Assembly: GCA_020638065.1 (NCBI GenBank)
Contig: JACKJG010000010.1
Coordinates: 91,850-155,849 of the forward strand
Length of the DNA: 64,000 bases
Source of the DNA: Hyphomicrobiaceae bacterium
Lineage (GTDB): Bacteria > Pseudomonadota > Alphaproteobacteria > Rhizobiales > Devosiaceae
Reading direction: 5' to 3'
Part shown: piece by piece, positions 16,479 through 24,477 of the stretch
Layout: every line of letters begins with the position of its first letter
Position numbering within the stretch: position 1 is the stretch's first letter
The notes under the pieces: generated by a model
The model's database searches: none
Seen by the model: the letters and a program-made list of their open reading frames with translations, nothing else
What the model was told of the DNA's origin: nothing
Position numbers and translations under genes: made by a program

Positions 16479-17228
16479 GTGGACTTTTCGTTCCAGCTCT
16501 ATTGCGCGCGCAATTTTGCGCCAATTCTCGATATCCTGCCGCGCCTGAAAGCTCTGGGCTACGCTCAGGTCGAGGGCTTCGGCGGACTTTATGCCCAGGA
16601 GCCTGGCCTGGCCGAGGCCGTCAAGGCAGCGGGGCTAACCATGCCGACAGGCCATTTCGGTCTCGATATGCTCAAGGATACCTCCGGCACGATGAAACTG
16701 GCCGAGGATCTGGGCACCAAAATCCTTTTCTGCCCAGCCATCCCGCTCCTTCAGCGCACGCAGGGCGAGGCCGGGTGGGTTGAACTCGCTGAAACACTTG
16801 GCGAATTGGCCGAGACCTACAAGGCTGCCGGCTTCGGCTTTGGCTGGCACAATCACGATTTCGAATACCGGGCCACCGCATCCGGTAAGCTGCCACTCGA
16901 CATCATGTTCGAGACGGCACCGAATCTGGTCTGGCAGCATGACATTGCCTGGACGGCGCGCGGCGGGCAGGACCCGATCGCCTGGACGCGCAAATATGCC
17001 GATCGCGTCGTCGCTATCCACGTCAAAGATATCGCTCCGGCCGGCGAATGCCGGGACGAAGACGGCTGGGCCGATGTCGGCCATGGTACGCTCGACTGGC
17101 CCGGAATCATGAAGGTCGTCACCAGCGAGACCAAAGCTCAATACTTCGTCATGGAACACGACAATCCCTCTGACGTCGATCGTTTCGCGCGCCGCTCCAT
17201 CGAAGCGGCCCGCAATTTCGGAGTTTGA
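16479..17228 (+). CDS. Sugar phosphate isomerase/epimerase-like TIM barrel 1
   Basis: A 249-residue xylose-isomerase-like TIM-barrel protein (COG1082 type). FSFQLYCARNFAPILDILPRLKALGYAQVEGFGG forms the first strand and helix. GFGWHNHDFEY, WQHDIAWTARGGQDP, VAIHVKDI and FVMEHDNP supply the expected metal-binding Glu/Asp/His residues. AAGGAGG (16467-16473) sits five bases before GTG 16479, favouring that start over the in-frame ATG at 16461, which would bury the ribosome site. Relatives include YcjR-type 3-keto sugar epimerases and inosose dehydratases. Its neighbours, an ABC sugar importer and a Gfo/Idh dehydrogenase only 4 bp downstream, suggest it acts on an oxidised sugar intermediate. The actual reaction is not determinable. 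Confidence 0.88.
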   Translation: MDFSFQLYCARNFAPILDILPRLKALGYAQVEGFGGLYAQEPGLAEAVKAAGLTMPTGHFGLDMLKDTSGTMKLAEDLGTKILFCPAIPLLQRTQGEAGWVELAETLGELAETYKAAGFGFGWHNHDFEYRATASGKLPLDIMFETAPNLVWQHDIAWTARGGQDPIAWTRKYADRVVAIHVKDIAPAGECRDEDGWADVGHGTLDWPGIMKVVTSETKAQYFVMEHDNPSDVDRFARRSIEAARNFGV

Positions 17229-17232
17229 TCTG

Positions 17233-18369
17233 ATGAGCAAAACGTTTGGCGTCGGCATTCTTGGCTGCGGCAACATCTCGACGACCTATCTGAACCTCGC
17301 GCCTTTGTTTAAAGGCCTCGAGGTTCGGGCCGTCGCCGATATTCTGCCCGATGCGGCCAAATCGCGGGCAGAGGAGTATGGCGTCCGTGCCCAGACCGTT
17401 GATGAGCTTTTGGCCAATTCGGAAATTGACATCATCGTCAATCTGACAATCCCGGAAGTGCATTATCAGGTGTCCAAGGACATCGTGTCAGCCGGCAAAC
17501 ATGCCTATTCCGAAAAGCCGCTGGTGCTGGCGATCGAGCAGGGGCTGGACCTCAAGCAAACCGCAAAGGACAATAATGTCCTGGTTGGCTGCGCGCCCGA
17601 TACGTTCCTGGGAGGGGCACACCAGCAGGCGCGTTCCATCATCGACAGCGGCCAGATCGGCAAGATCATGTCTGGCACGGCGTTCGTGATGAGCGCGGGC
17701 ATGGAAAGCTGGCACCCGAACCCCGACTTCTTCTTCCGTCCGGGTGGTGGGCCGATCCTCGATGTCGGGCCATATTACGTTGCCAATCTCATCAACCTGA
17801 TCGGCCCGGTCCGGCGCGTCACCGCCTTTGCCAATATGGCGAGGACAGAACGCACGATCGGTTCGGGATCGCGCGCGGGAGAAAAGGTGCCGGTTTCGAC
17901 GCCGACGACGGTTCACTCGGTGCTTGAATTCGTCAACGGCGCCGTCGTTACGCTCGATGGCAGCTGGGACGTGAAGGCACACACCCATGCCAACATGGAG
18001 CTCTACGGAACCGAGGGTTCGATTTTTGTGCCGGACCCGAATTTCTTCGGCGGCGACGTCAAGGTCTCCAATGCGAATGGAGACGTGTCGCTTGTTGATG
18101 CATGGGATCATCCGTTCGGTGTCGCCAACCAGCATCGCGAAGGTCGCCCGTCGGTCGCCAACTACCGAACGGCAGGTTTTGCCGACATGGTGCAGTCCAT
18201 GGATGCCGGACGGCCGCCCCGCTGCGGGCTCGACATGGCGCTGCATGGCGTCGACGTCATGACGTCCATTCTGAGGTCTGCGGAAGAAGGCTCGGCCGTC
18301 ACCTTACAGACAACTTGCGAACGGCCTTTGCCTCTGTCTCCGGACGAAGCAAGAGCGATGCTCAAATGA
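17233..18369 (+). CDS. Gfo/Idh/MocA-family dehydrogenase 1
   Basis: A 378-residue NAD(P)-dependent oxidoreductase. The Rossmann motif GILGCGNISTTYLNLAP is at 8-25, the signature EKP (YSEKPLVLAIEQG) is near 94, and the catalytic-domain motif GGGPILDVGPYYVANLINL near 173 carries the Asp and Tyr that replace the usual GG..D..H triad. Such enzymes oxidise sugar or cyclitol hydroxyls, often at C3. It is spaced 4 bp after TIM barrel 1 and is followed by a strong terminator-like hairpin. With the second dehydrogenase at 19709 it could form an oxidising/reducing pair around the isomerases (inference). Confidence 0.9.
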   Translation: MSKTFGVGILGCGNISTTYLNLAPLFKGLEVRAVADILPDAAKSRAEEYGVRAQTVDELLANSEIDIIVNLTIPEVHYQVSKDIVSAGKHAYSEKPLVLAIEQGLDLKQTAKDNNVLVGCAPDTFLGGAHQQARSIIDSGQIGKIMSGTAFVMSAGMESWHPNPDFFFRPGGGPILDVGPYYVANLINLIGPVRRVTAFANMARTERTIGSGSRAGEKVPVSTPTTVHSVLEFVNGAVVTLDGSWDVKAHTHANMELYGTEGSIFVPDPNFFGGDVKVSNANGDVSLVDAWDHPFGVANQHREGRPSVANYRTAGFADMVQSMDAGRPPRCGLDMALHGVDVMTSILRSAEEGSAVTLQTTCERPLPLSPDEARAMLK

Positions 18370-18397
18370 GGTTTGTGGGAAGTAATTGACCTGTTTG

Positions 18398-18431
18398 AAC
18401 ACCCGCGCCGGCACTCGGCGTGGGTGTTTTG
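18398..18431 (+). terminator. Hairpin terminator inside the sugar locus
   Basis: Arms AACACCCGCGCCG (18398-18410) and CGGCGTGGGTGTT (18416-18428) pair with one wobble around a 5-nt loop and run into TTTT. It separates dehydrogenase 1 from the second isomerase gene, so the last two genes may have their own promoter or depend on read-through. Confidence 0.75.
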
Positions 18432-18455
18432 ATCTGAAATTGCGAGGAGGGACAC

Positions 18456-19511
18456 ATGAAAACGATCAAGGGACCAGCCATTTTCCTGGCGCAGTTCGCC
18501 AGCGACGAAGCGCCTTTCGACACGCTCGACAATGTTTGCGGCTGGGCCGCGGGACTGGGCTATAAGGGGATCCAGATTCCGGCTTGGGTGGGTTCGTATA
18601 TTGATCTGGAAAAGGCAGCAACTTCAAAGGCATATGCGGACGATCTGAACGCGACTGCGGCCAAGCACGGTCTGGTCATTACCGATCTGACGACCCATTT
18701 GCAGGGGCAGCTTGTCGCCGTTCATCCTGCTTACGACACGGCCTTTGACGGTTTCGCACCCGCAAGCGTGCACGGCAATCCCAAGGCGCGGCAGGAATGG
18801 GCAGTTCAGCAACTCATGTGGGCCGCCTCGGCGTCAAAGAACCTGGGATTGAAAACCCACGGAACATTCTCCGGTGCGCTGGTCTGGCCGTTCATGTACC
18901 CTTGGCCACAGCGCCCCGCTGGGCTCGTCGAAGAAGCGTTTGACGAACTGGCCCGCCGCTGGACGCCAATTCTGAACGAGTTCGACCGCAACGGCGTTGA
19001 TCTCTGCTACGAAATCCACCCGGGCGAGGATCTGCATGACGGCGTCACTTTCGAGATGTTCCTCGACCGGGTGAACAACCATCCGCGCGCCAACATGATT
19101 TATGACCCGAGCCACTATGTTCTGCAGTGCCTCGATTATCTCGATCACATCGACATCTATCATGACCGGATCAAGATGTTCCACGCCAAGGACGCCGAGT
19201 TCAACCCGACTGGCCGGCAGGGTGTGTATGGCGGTTTCCAGTCGTGGGTGAATCGGGCCGGGCGCTTCCGCTCGCTTGGTGACGGCCAGGTCGATTTTGC
19301 CGGCATCTTTTCCAAGCTCACCCAATACGATTTCGACGGCTGGGCTGTGCTTGAATGGGAATGCGCGATGAAGCATCCTGAAGATGGCGCGCGCGAAGGC
19401 GCAACCTTCATTGCCAATCACATCATTCGCGTGACCGAGCGGGCCTTTGACGATTTCGCATCGTCGGGCACCGACCGCGAAGCCAACCGCAAGATGCTGG
19501 GATTGTCGTAG
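18456..19511 (+). CDS. Sugar phosphate isomerase/epimerase-like TIM barrel 2
   Basis: A 351-residue xylose-isomerase-like TIM-barrel protein, about 100 residues longer than TIM barrel 1 and only distantly similar. Key segments are GYKGIQIPAWVG, HLQGQLVAVHPAYD, THGTFSGALVWPFMYPW, DLCYEIHPGEDLHDG, MIYDPSHYVLQ, IKMFHAKDAEF and WAVLEWECAM. These provide the Glu-His-Asp-Glu metal-site pattern expected of divalent-metal isomerases or dehydratases of this fold. ATG 18456 follows GCGAGGAGGGA. It is paired with a Gfo/Idh dehydrogenase 197 bp downstream, beyond a tandem repeat. Substrate unknown; a 3-keto-glycoside eliminase or epimerase role is a hypothesis from context. Confidence 0.88.
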   Translation: MKTIKGPAIFLAQFASDEAPFDTLDNVCGWAAGLGYKGIQIPAWVGSYIDLEKAATSKAYADDLNATAAKHGLVITDLTTHLQGQLVAVHPAYDTAFDGFAPASVHGNPKARQEWAVQQLMWAASASKNLGLKTHGTFSGALVWPFMYPWPQRPAGLVEEAFDELARRWTPILNEFDRNGVDLCYEIHPGEDLHDGVTFEMFLDRVNNHPRANMIYDPSHYVLQCLDYLDHIDIYHDRIKMFHAKDAEFNPTGRQGVYGGFQSWVNRAGRFRSLGDGQVDFAGIFSKLTQYDFDGWAVLEWECAMKHPEDGAREGATFIANHIIRVTERAFDDFASSGTDREANRKMLGLS

Positions 19512-19513
19512 GA

Positions 19514-19690
19514 GCGTTGCCAGGAAAAGTGGGGACCGGTTTTCCGGTTCGGCAACGTGACCACCGGGATGAAGGATGCGTTGCCAGGAAAAGTGGGGAC
19601 CGGTTTTCCGGTTCGGCAACGTGACCACCGGGATGAAGGATGCGTTGCCAGGAAAAGTGGGGACCGGTTTTCCGGTTTGGCAACGCGACG
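19514..19690. repeat. 64-bp tandem palindromic repeat, two full copies and a partial third
   Basis: Units start at 19514, 19578 and 19642 with an exact 64-bp period. The third is conserved for about 45 bp and then diverges into the ribosome site of the next gene. Each unit contains an inverted repeat with outer arms CGTTGCC / GGCAACG and an inner pair GGAAAA / TTTTCC flanking ACCGG. The GGAAAAGTGGGGACCGG core resembles palindromic intergenic elements abundant in Hyphomicrobiales. It lies between two genes of one locus, where three stacked hairpins would form in the mRNA. Confidence 0.92.
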
Positions 19691-19708
19691 ACCAAGAGGA
19701 GACTTGTA

Positions 19709-20848
19709 ATGGGTGAGTACGGAAAACGTCCCGTTAGATGGGGCATGGTGGGTGGCGGACAGGAGGCCTTCATCGGCTACGTGCATCGTATCGCCTCGCG
19801 CATCGATGGCGAATATCAGTTGGTCGCTGGTGCCTTGTCATCGCGCCCGGAGGTTGCCAAATCGTCAGCAGAACGGCTCGGAATCGCGCCGGACCGGGCT
19901 TACACCGATTACGCGGAAATGGCCCATGCCGAAGCGGCGCGTGAAGATGGCATTGAAGTGGTGTCCATTGTAACGCCGAACCATGTGCATTTCGGGCCGG
20001 TGAAGGCTTTCCTCGAGGCCGGCATCAACGTCATTTGCGACAAGCCGCTGACCTCGACGCTCGAAGACGCGATTGCACTTTCCGAAGTGCAGCCGAAGAA
20101 CGGCGCGAAATTCCTTCTGACCCACAACTATACCGGTTACCCGCTCGTTCGTCAGGCCCGGCAGATGATTGCCGACGGCAAGTTGGGCACTTTGCGCGTG
20201 GTGCAAGTCGAATATCCGCAGGACTGGCTGACCGAAGAGGTTCACAACAAGCAGGCTGATTGGCGCACGGACCCGACAAAATCGGGAATGGGCGGTTGCA
20301 TCGGCGATATCGGGACCCACGCCTACAATCTGGCGCGTTTCATGACCGGGCTGGAACTCGACATGCTAAGTGCCGATCTGACCACTTTCGTGCCGGGCCG
20401 CATGGTCGACGACAATGTCCACATCATGTTGCGCTTCAAGGGTGGCGCGAAGGGTATGCTCTGGGCCTCCCAGGTCGCGCCGGGCAATGAAAACGGACCC
20501 TCGATCCGCATCTATGGCGACAAGGGCGGCATCGAATGGCAGCAGATCGAGCCCAACAAGATGTGGTTCTGCCCGCTGGGCCAGCCGCGCCAATTGCTCA
20601 CACGTGGCGGTGCCACACCCATCGGTGCGGAAGCGCCTGCGGGCGCGGAAATCCGCATCCCGCCGGGTCATCCTGAAGGTTATCTGGAAGCCTTTGCAAC
20701 GCTCTACAAGGAATTCGCCGATGTGATCCGCGGCGATTCCGGCGGCGAGCTTTTGCCAACGATGGCCGATGGCGTCGAAGGCATGAAGTTCATCGTCGCG
20801 GCGGTGACCTCGAGCAACAATGACGGACACTGGACGCGTCTGGGCTGA
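19709..20848 (+). CDS. Gfo/Idh/MocA-family dehydrogenase 2
   Basis: A 379-residue NAD(P)-dependent oxidoreductase. The Rossmann motif WGMVGGGQEAFIGYVHRIA is at about 11, VTPNHVHFGPVKAFLEAG near 91, the signature DKPLTSTLEDA near 112, and the catalytic GGCIGDIGTHAYNLARF near 195 with the conserved Asp and His. ATG 19709 follows AGAGGAGA immediately after the third repeat copy; upstream in-frame starts lie inside the repeat and are not credible. It is distinct in sequence from dehydrogenase 1. Together the two dehydrogenases and two TIM barrels form a plausible oxidise/rearrange/reduce set for the sugar imported by the neighbouring transporter. Confidence 0.92.
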   Translation: MGEYGKRPVRWGMVGGGQEAFIGYVHRIASRIDGEYQLVAGALSSRPEVAKSSAERLGIAPDRAYTDYAEMAHAEAAREDGIEVVSIVTPNHVHFGPVKAFLEAGINVICDKPLTSTLEDAIALSEVQPKNGAKFLLTHNYTGYPLVRQARQMIADGKLGTLRVVQVEYPQDWLTEEVHNKQADWRTDPTKSGMGGCIGDIGTHAYNLARFMTGLELDMLSADLTTFVPGRMVDDNVHIMLRFKGGAKGMLWASQVAPGNENGPSIRIYGDKGGIEWQQIEPNKMWFCPLGQPRQLLTRGGATPIGAEAPAGAEIRIPPGHPEGYLEAFATLYKEFADVIRGDSGGELLPTMADGVEGMKFIVAAVTSSNNDGHWTRLG

Positions 20849-20868
20849 CCCGCTGGTATTCCGAACCT

Positions 20869-21282
20869 CTAGAGGTGGCGCGTTTCGGCCGGAGCGTGCC
20901 ACCAATTGTCGTGACGTCCATCGTAATAGGTGACCGGAGCTGAAATCAGGTCCCCGGGGTCGAGATCATCCAGCGCCGCAACGCTGATGTCGTAGCGTTC
21001 CGCATTGTTCCATTCTGATTTGGGGACGTGACCGAATACGCTGGCGCCACAGCGCCTGCAAAAGCCGCCCAGTTCCTTCCTGCCGCCGATCGCGTAGCCG
21101 CTGAGAAGGTCTCTGCCACTGACCAGGCGGAAGTTCTCGGGTGCAACGGGTGCGCTCCACGCCCTCAGTTTCCAGCAGCGGGTGCAATTGCACTTCTTTG
21201 TGCCGGATTCGGCCAGATCCACCTCAGCTTCGAACTGGACACCCTGGCAGATGCAACTTCCGTGGTAGGTTTTCTTGGTCAT
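20869..21282 (-). CDS. GFA/CENP-V-type zinc protein
   Basis: A 137-residue protein of the glutathione-dependent formaldehyde-activating (GFA) fold. The zinc ligands are seen as GSCICQG (CxC), KCNCTRCWK (CxxC) and FCRRCGA (CxxC), followed by the usual WNNAERYDISVAAL and a final WWHAPAETRHL. Family members bind zinc, some act on S-(hydroxymethyl)glutathione, and most are uncharacterised. ATG 21282 (MTKKTYHGSC) fits the family start. It converges on the sugar locus with only 20 bp between stops and has no operon partner. Confidence 0.88.
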   Translation of the reverse strand: MTKKTYHGSCICQGVQFEAEVDLAESGTKKCNCTRCWKLRAWSAPVAPENFRLVSGRDLLSGYAIGGRKELGGFCRRCGASVFGHVPKSEWNNAERYDISVAALDDLDPGDLISAPVTYYDGRHDNWWHAPAETRHL

Positions 21283-21499
21283 GGCTGAGTTCCCTTGCTT
21301 GAGGAACCCTAGCCACAAACGATGACAGGAAATGTCAGTAGGCGCCATGAGCCCGGTTTCTGTCTTCAGGTGTGGCCGTCCGGGCGGGGCGAGGCCTTCA
21401 GGCAACGCTCCGATCGATGGCCGCCCGCCATATTGTGTTGCGAGAAGTAACGTCGCGAACTAGCGTTGATCGCCACGCGGCAGCGGAAGAGGGAACTCA

Positions 21500-22174
21500 A
21501 TGAGCCATCAGGCGGCCTCACGGTTCGCCGGCATAGCGGGCCTGTTGTCCCTGATAGCCGGTTTGTTCGGTGCCTACTTTGAAGCCGGGTTTCCAGACAC
21601 GCGCGATGTGGGCGTGATCACTCGTTTCGTGCTCGAACACAAATCAATGCTGATCAGCCAATCTTTGGCCTTTTCTCTCAGTCCCATCTTGCTGCTCTTC
21701 ATGATTGCCGGGCTTGCTGAAAGGCTCAAAAAGCCCGGCGCATCAGCGCTCTGGGCCAATTCGTCGTTTGGCGCTGCCGCAATCTGGATCGGTTTGCAGG
21801 TGGCCGCCCAATGCATTCAGATTGGGTATGCGATGGCCACCACGCCTGAGGTGCCCGCCAGTCTCGCCTTGATGTCCGCTTCGGCAGCCATGCTGACACT
21901 CTCGGGAATAGGCGGCGCCGCGTTCATGTTCGCGGTGGGCATGGCAATCCTCGCAGACCGGCAAATGCCGGTCTGGTTCGCGGTGCTTTCCCTGGTCGCC
22001 GCGCTAGCGCAATTACTCATCTGGATGACGGCGGCAGTGGAAAGCGGCCCCTTTTCGCCGGTGGGTTGGACAGCCTACATTTTGCAGCCGTTCTTGCTTG
22101 TCTGGCTGTTGCCCGCCGCCCTGTTGTTGCTGATCGGACGCCGGGCCAACTCGGACGAAGGCAAGGTGCCATGA
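21500..22174 (+). CDS. Uncharacterised multi-pass membrane protein
   Basis: A 224-residue hydrophobic protein with about six membrane segments (near 10-30, 52-72, 88-108, 120-147, 158-178, 192-212) and short polar loops. The length and layout resemble DUF4386-like or similar small bacterial integral membrane proteins, but I do not recognise a diagnostic motif. ATG 21500 is preceded by AAGAGGGAA. It ends 6 bp from the converging SQR-like gene. No function is assigned. Confidence 0.78.
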   Translation: MSHQAASRFAGIAGLLSLIAGLFGAYFEAGFPDTRDVGVITRFVLEHKSMLISQSLAFSLSPILLLFMIAGLAERLKKPGASALWANSSFGAAAIWIGLQVAAQCIQIGYAMATTPEVPASLALMSASAAMLTLSGIGGAAFMFAVGMAILADRQMPVWFAVLSLVAALAQLLIWMTAAVESGPFSPVGWTAYILQPFLLVWLLPAALLLLIGRRANSDEGKVP

Positions 22175-22180
22175 TCGCAC

Positions 22181-23308
22181 TTATCGATAAACGCTGAGAT
22201 AATGACCTTCGAAATAGCGCTTCATCCAGTGGAAGATGATCGAGCCGGGCAAAACAAAACTGCGCTTTTCATCGCGGAATACCAGAATGCCCTTGTCGAG
22301 CGTGTCGATGATGCAGATCAGTTCAGGCTTGAACTTGTGATTGGCGGGCTGACCCTTGAGCTTGGCCGCGATGTTGTGGGCAACAGCCTCGGCCTGCAAA
22401 TCGGCCTGGTGCGCCTGTTTGGCGAGCCAGTCGGGGCCCGGATAGGATCCGGAATCTCCAACCACCCAGACGTTTTCATGGTCGTTGACGGCGCAGGTTG
22501 CATCCGCTGCGATCATGCCGCCTGGTGAGAGCGGAAGTCCGGTGTCCGCGACCCAGGCGGGGCCAGTCATGCCCGGCATGAACAGGATCATGTCGACGTC
22601 GATCTCGCCACCTTCAGTGACAACCTTCTTTTCTTCAAAGCGCACCATCTTGTGCCCGAGATGAGTTTCGATGCCGCGCTTGCGCATGTCGGCGAGTATT
22701 TTGTCGACGGCCTTTTCGCCGAGACGAATGCCCGGTTTCGGGGCAGGTGAGAAGAACACCAGCTTGAACTTGTCGCGCCGGCCGGTCTTGCGCAGGTAGG
22801 AATCCACGATGAAAAGGAGTTCGAACATCGGTCCGCCGCGCATCGCGCCCTGTTCGTTTGGATTGGTGGCAAATCCGAAGGCAATGGTGCCGCCGTTCAT
22901 TTCGTCGAGGCGCTGGCTGATCTGCTCGCTGACAGGCAAACCCTCGCAAATGGTCATTGCGTGTTCGATACCCGGTAGCTTTTTGATGAAACGTCCACCT
23001 GTGCCGATGACCAGATAATCGTTGGTAAACTCGCCCTGGTCGGTGACGACCGTCCGGCCCTTGTCTTTCATTCCGGTGACAGAGGCCTGAACGAAATTCA
23101 CATTGTGTTTCGAGAAATAGTGCCGGAGCGGGATCTTCAGCTTTTCGGCTTTGCGCAGTTTGGCTGGCACCCAGATCGATGAGGGCAGGTAATGCAGTTC
23201 GTCGCGCGGCGAAATCAGCGTGATCTCGTCGGTGACGCCCTGTTTGCGCAATTCGCGAACGGCGGTCAGGGCTCCAAAGCCGGAACCCAGAATGGTGATA
23301 TTGGTCAT
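22181..23308 (-). CDS. Sulfide:quinone oxidoreductase-like FAD flavoprotein
   Basis: A 375-residue two-dinucleotide-binding flavoprotein. The FAD-binding GSGFGALTAVRELRKQG is at about 7, DYLVIGTGGRFIKKLPG near 95, FELLFIVDSYLRK near 165, and the second FAD segment NVWVVGDSGSYPGPDWLAKQAHQADLQA near 285. The layout and the C-terminal FEGHYLSVYR resemble sulfide:quinone oxidoreductases and related NDH-2 enzymes. Cysteines at TICEG, ATCAV and LICII are candidates for the redox pair but do not let me fix the SQR class. ATG 23308 is followed by MTNITILGSG. A strong inverted repeat (23374-23395) upstream suggests sulfur-responsive repression. Confidence 0.82.
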   Translation of the reverse strand: MTNITILGSGFGALTAVRELRKQGVTDEITLISPRDELHYLPSSIWVPAKLRKAEKLKIPLRHYFSKHNVNFVQASVTGMKDKGRTVVTDQGEFTNDYLVIGTGGRFIKKLPGIEHAMTICEGLPVSEQISQRLDEMNGGTIAFGFATNPNEQGAMRGGPMFELLFIVDSYLRKTGRRDKFKLVFFSPAPKPGIRLGEKAVDKILADMRKRGIETHLGHKMVRFEEKKVVTEGGEIDVDMILFMPGMTGPAWVADTGLPLSPGGMIAADATCAVNDHENVWVVGDSGSYPGPDWLAKQAHQADLQAEAVAHNIAAKLKGQPANHKFKPELICIIDTLDKGILVFRDEKRSFVLPGSIIFHWMKRYFEGHYLSVYR

Positions 23309-23373
23309 GAAGGACGCTCCGGAATTCTGAGACGGAAGCCGCAACGCAATGCGCTTCCAAACGATTCAAGCCA

Positions 23374-23395
23374 TATATTAGGAACTGCTAATATA
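23374..23395. promoter_or_regulatory. Inverted-repeat operator upstream of the SQR-like gene
   Basis: Perfect 8-bp arms TATATTAG (23374-23381) and CTAATATA (23388-23395) with a 6-nt spacer, AT-rich in a GC-rich region and 66 bp before the SQR-like start. ArsR-type persulfide sensors (BigR/SqrR/YgaV group) bind AT-rich palindromes of this kind in front of sulfide-oxidation genes. No such regulator gene is in the window. Confidence 0.6.
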
Positions 23396-23436
23396 AAAGT
23401 CCAGAGGCACTGGCAAGTCTGACCCGTTTGCCAGAC

Positions 23437-23465
23437 AAAAAAGGCGCACTGTGAGAGTGCGCCTT
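23437..23465 (-). terminator. Terminator of the distal curlin-like gene
   Basis: On the reverse strand AAGGCGCACT / AGTGCGCCTT forms a perfect 10-bp stem with a CTCAC loop, followed by TTTT. It ends the transcript of the curlin-like gene whose stop is at 23490. Confidence 0.9.
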
Positions 23466-23489
23466 GGATTGGGAGGTGGTGTTGGGGGC

Positions 23490-23900
23490 TCAGAAGCCGA
23501 CCTGGAAGGCCATGCAGGTCTCGCCGCCATTCTGTTCGATATGCGACTCCGTCGCTTCACCGAACTGGAACAGGCCGCATGAATTGTCGTCGCCATTCTG
23601 TTCGATCGTGCCGACGTGACCGTCGCCTTCCTGAATGATCACGGCCTGATTGCTGCCGCCGTTCTGAATGACGCCGGCCATGTTGCCGAGACCGTTCTGG
23701 GAAATGCCGCCATTTTCCGACATGCCCTTGACCAATGAGATCATGGTCAGACCCATGCGCATGGCCTGCGCCTGCTCGGGATCGGTCGGCGTTACGACGA
23801 CGGAAATGGAACCGGCAGCTGCGGCGGGCGCGACCGCGCCAAACGCGAGCGAAAGTGCCAGCGTGCCGGCGGTGAGGATGGATTTCAAAGTGCTGTTCAT
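23490..23900 (-). CDS. Curlin-repeat protein (CsgA/CsgB-like) with C-terminal cysteines
   Basis: A 136-residue exported protein. The signal peptide is MNSTLKSILTAGTLALSLAFGAVAPAAAA. A linker with TPTDPEQAQAMRMGLTMIS follows, then about six 11-residue curlin half-repeats of the pattern QNG..N.A.VIQ (ISQNGLGN, GVIQNGGSN, IIQEGDGH, TIEQNGDDN, LFQFGEA, HIEQNGGE). Two cysteines (DNSCG, ETCMAF) sit in the last repeats, unlike E. coli CsgA. Curlins polymerise outside the cell as functional amyloid. The gene follows a CsgH-like gene and a second curlin gene in the same direction, each with its own terminator. The protein could be the minor (nucleator) subunit; this is inference. Confidence 0.85.
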   Translation of the reverse strand: MNSTLKSILTAGTLALSLAFGAVAPAAAAGSISVVVTPTDPEQAQAMRMGLTMISLVKGMSENGGISQNGLGNMAGVIQNGGSNQAVIIQEGDGHVGTIEQNGDDNSCGLFQFGEATESHIEQNGGETCMAFQVGF

Positions 23901-24015
23901 TGTGGTGTCTCCAGTTGTTTGCGGCTGTCCGAGCCGATGTCCCACACTAGAAGCCCGAAGCTGAAACCCCAGCGAACCGGCCATTCACCTTTCATTCATC
24001 AGATCGGCGACCCCA

Positions 24016-24045
24016 ATGAAAAAGGCCCCGGCGATCGGGGCCTTT
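24016..24045 (-). terminator. Terminator of the CsgH-like gene
   Basis: On the reverse strand AAAGGCCCCG / CGGGGCCTTT (24036-24045 with 24021-24030) forms a 10-bp stem, followed by TTCATT. It lies 20 bp after the stop of the CsgH-like gene. Confidence 0.85.
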
Positions 24046-24064
24046 CGATGATTTTGCAGAACGA

Positions 24065-24457
24065 TCAAAGGCCGAGAACGACAGAGCAGCTTTTGCTGCC
24101 GATCTCGGTGTCCAGATCGAGCGTCAATTCGTAATGGGCGTTGTTGCTGCCGAGCTGCATACGGCCAATCACGATGGGTTCTCCGGCGGGAGCGAAGAAG
24201 CCGCCGCCTTGTTGAATGTGCGTCCGGCCGCCATTGGCGCCACCGTCGACAACAAAGCGGAATGTGCCGGCCATGTCTTCAGTACTCGCGACCTTTGCCT
24301 CGATGACATAGGAGCGGCCCTGCATGTTCGTCTCGATGTTGCAGGTCAGCGGCCCTTCGTCGATCACTTGTTCGTCGGACGGGAGTGCGGTTGCGGCACC
24401 GGCGCCAGCGGCGATGAGCGTTCCGGCGGTCAGAAGTGCAATCAAGCGTTTGGTCAT
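24065..24457 (-). CDS. csgH: CsgH-like curli assembly factor
   Basis: A 130-residue periplasmic protein. The signal peptide is MTKRLIALLTAGTLIAAGAGAATA. The mature domain has the features of alphaproteobacterial CsgH, a CsgC-like beta-sandwich that stops premature amyloid formation of curlin in the periplasm: LTCNIE with one Cys near 39 and KSCSVV with the other near 124, linking the first and last strands, and RTHIQQGGGFFAPAGEP in the middle. It lies between two curlin-repeat genes, which strongly supports the call. The outer-membrane exporter CsgG and CsgE/F are not in this window. Confidence 0.82.
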   Translation of the reverse strand: MTKRLIALLTAGTLIAAGAGAATALPSDEQVIDEGPLTCNIETNMQGRSYVIEAKVASTEDMAGTFRFVVDGGANGGRTHIQQGGGFFAPAGEPIVIGRMQLGSNNAHYELTLDLDTEIGSKSCSVVLGL

Positions 24458-24477
24458 GTTCGGTTCCTTTCAAGCAA

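Noticed and set aside
19514..19690. CRISPR array interpretation of the repeats
   Set aside because: Units are contiguous 64-bp tandem copies with no unique spacers and no cas genes in the window.
19418..19786. Repetitive reverse-strand reading frames through the 64-bp repeat
   Set aside because: They only translate the tandem palindromic repeat, so their internal peptide repeats reflect the DNA repeat and not a protein.
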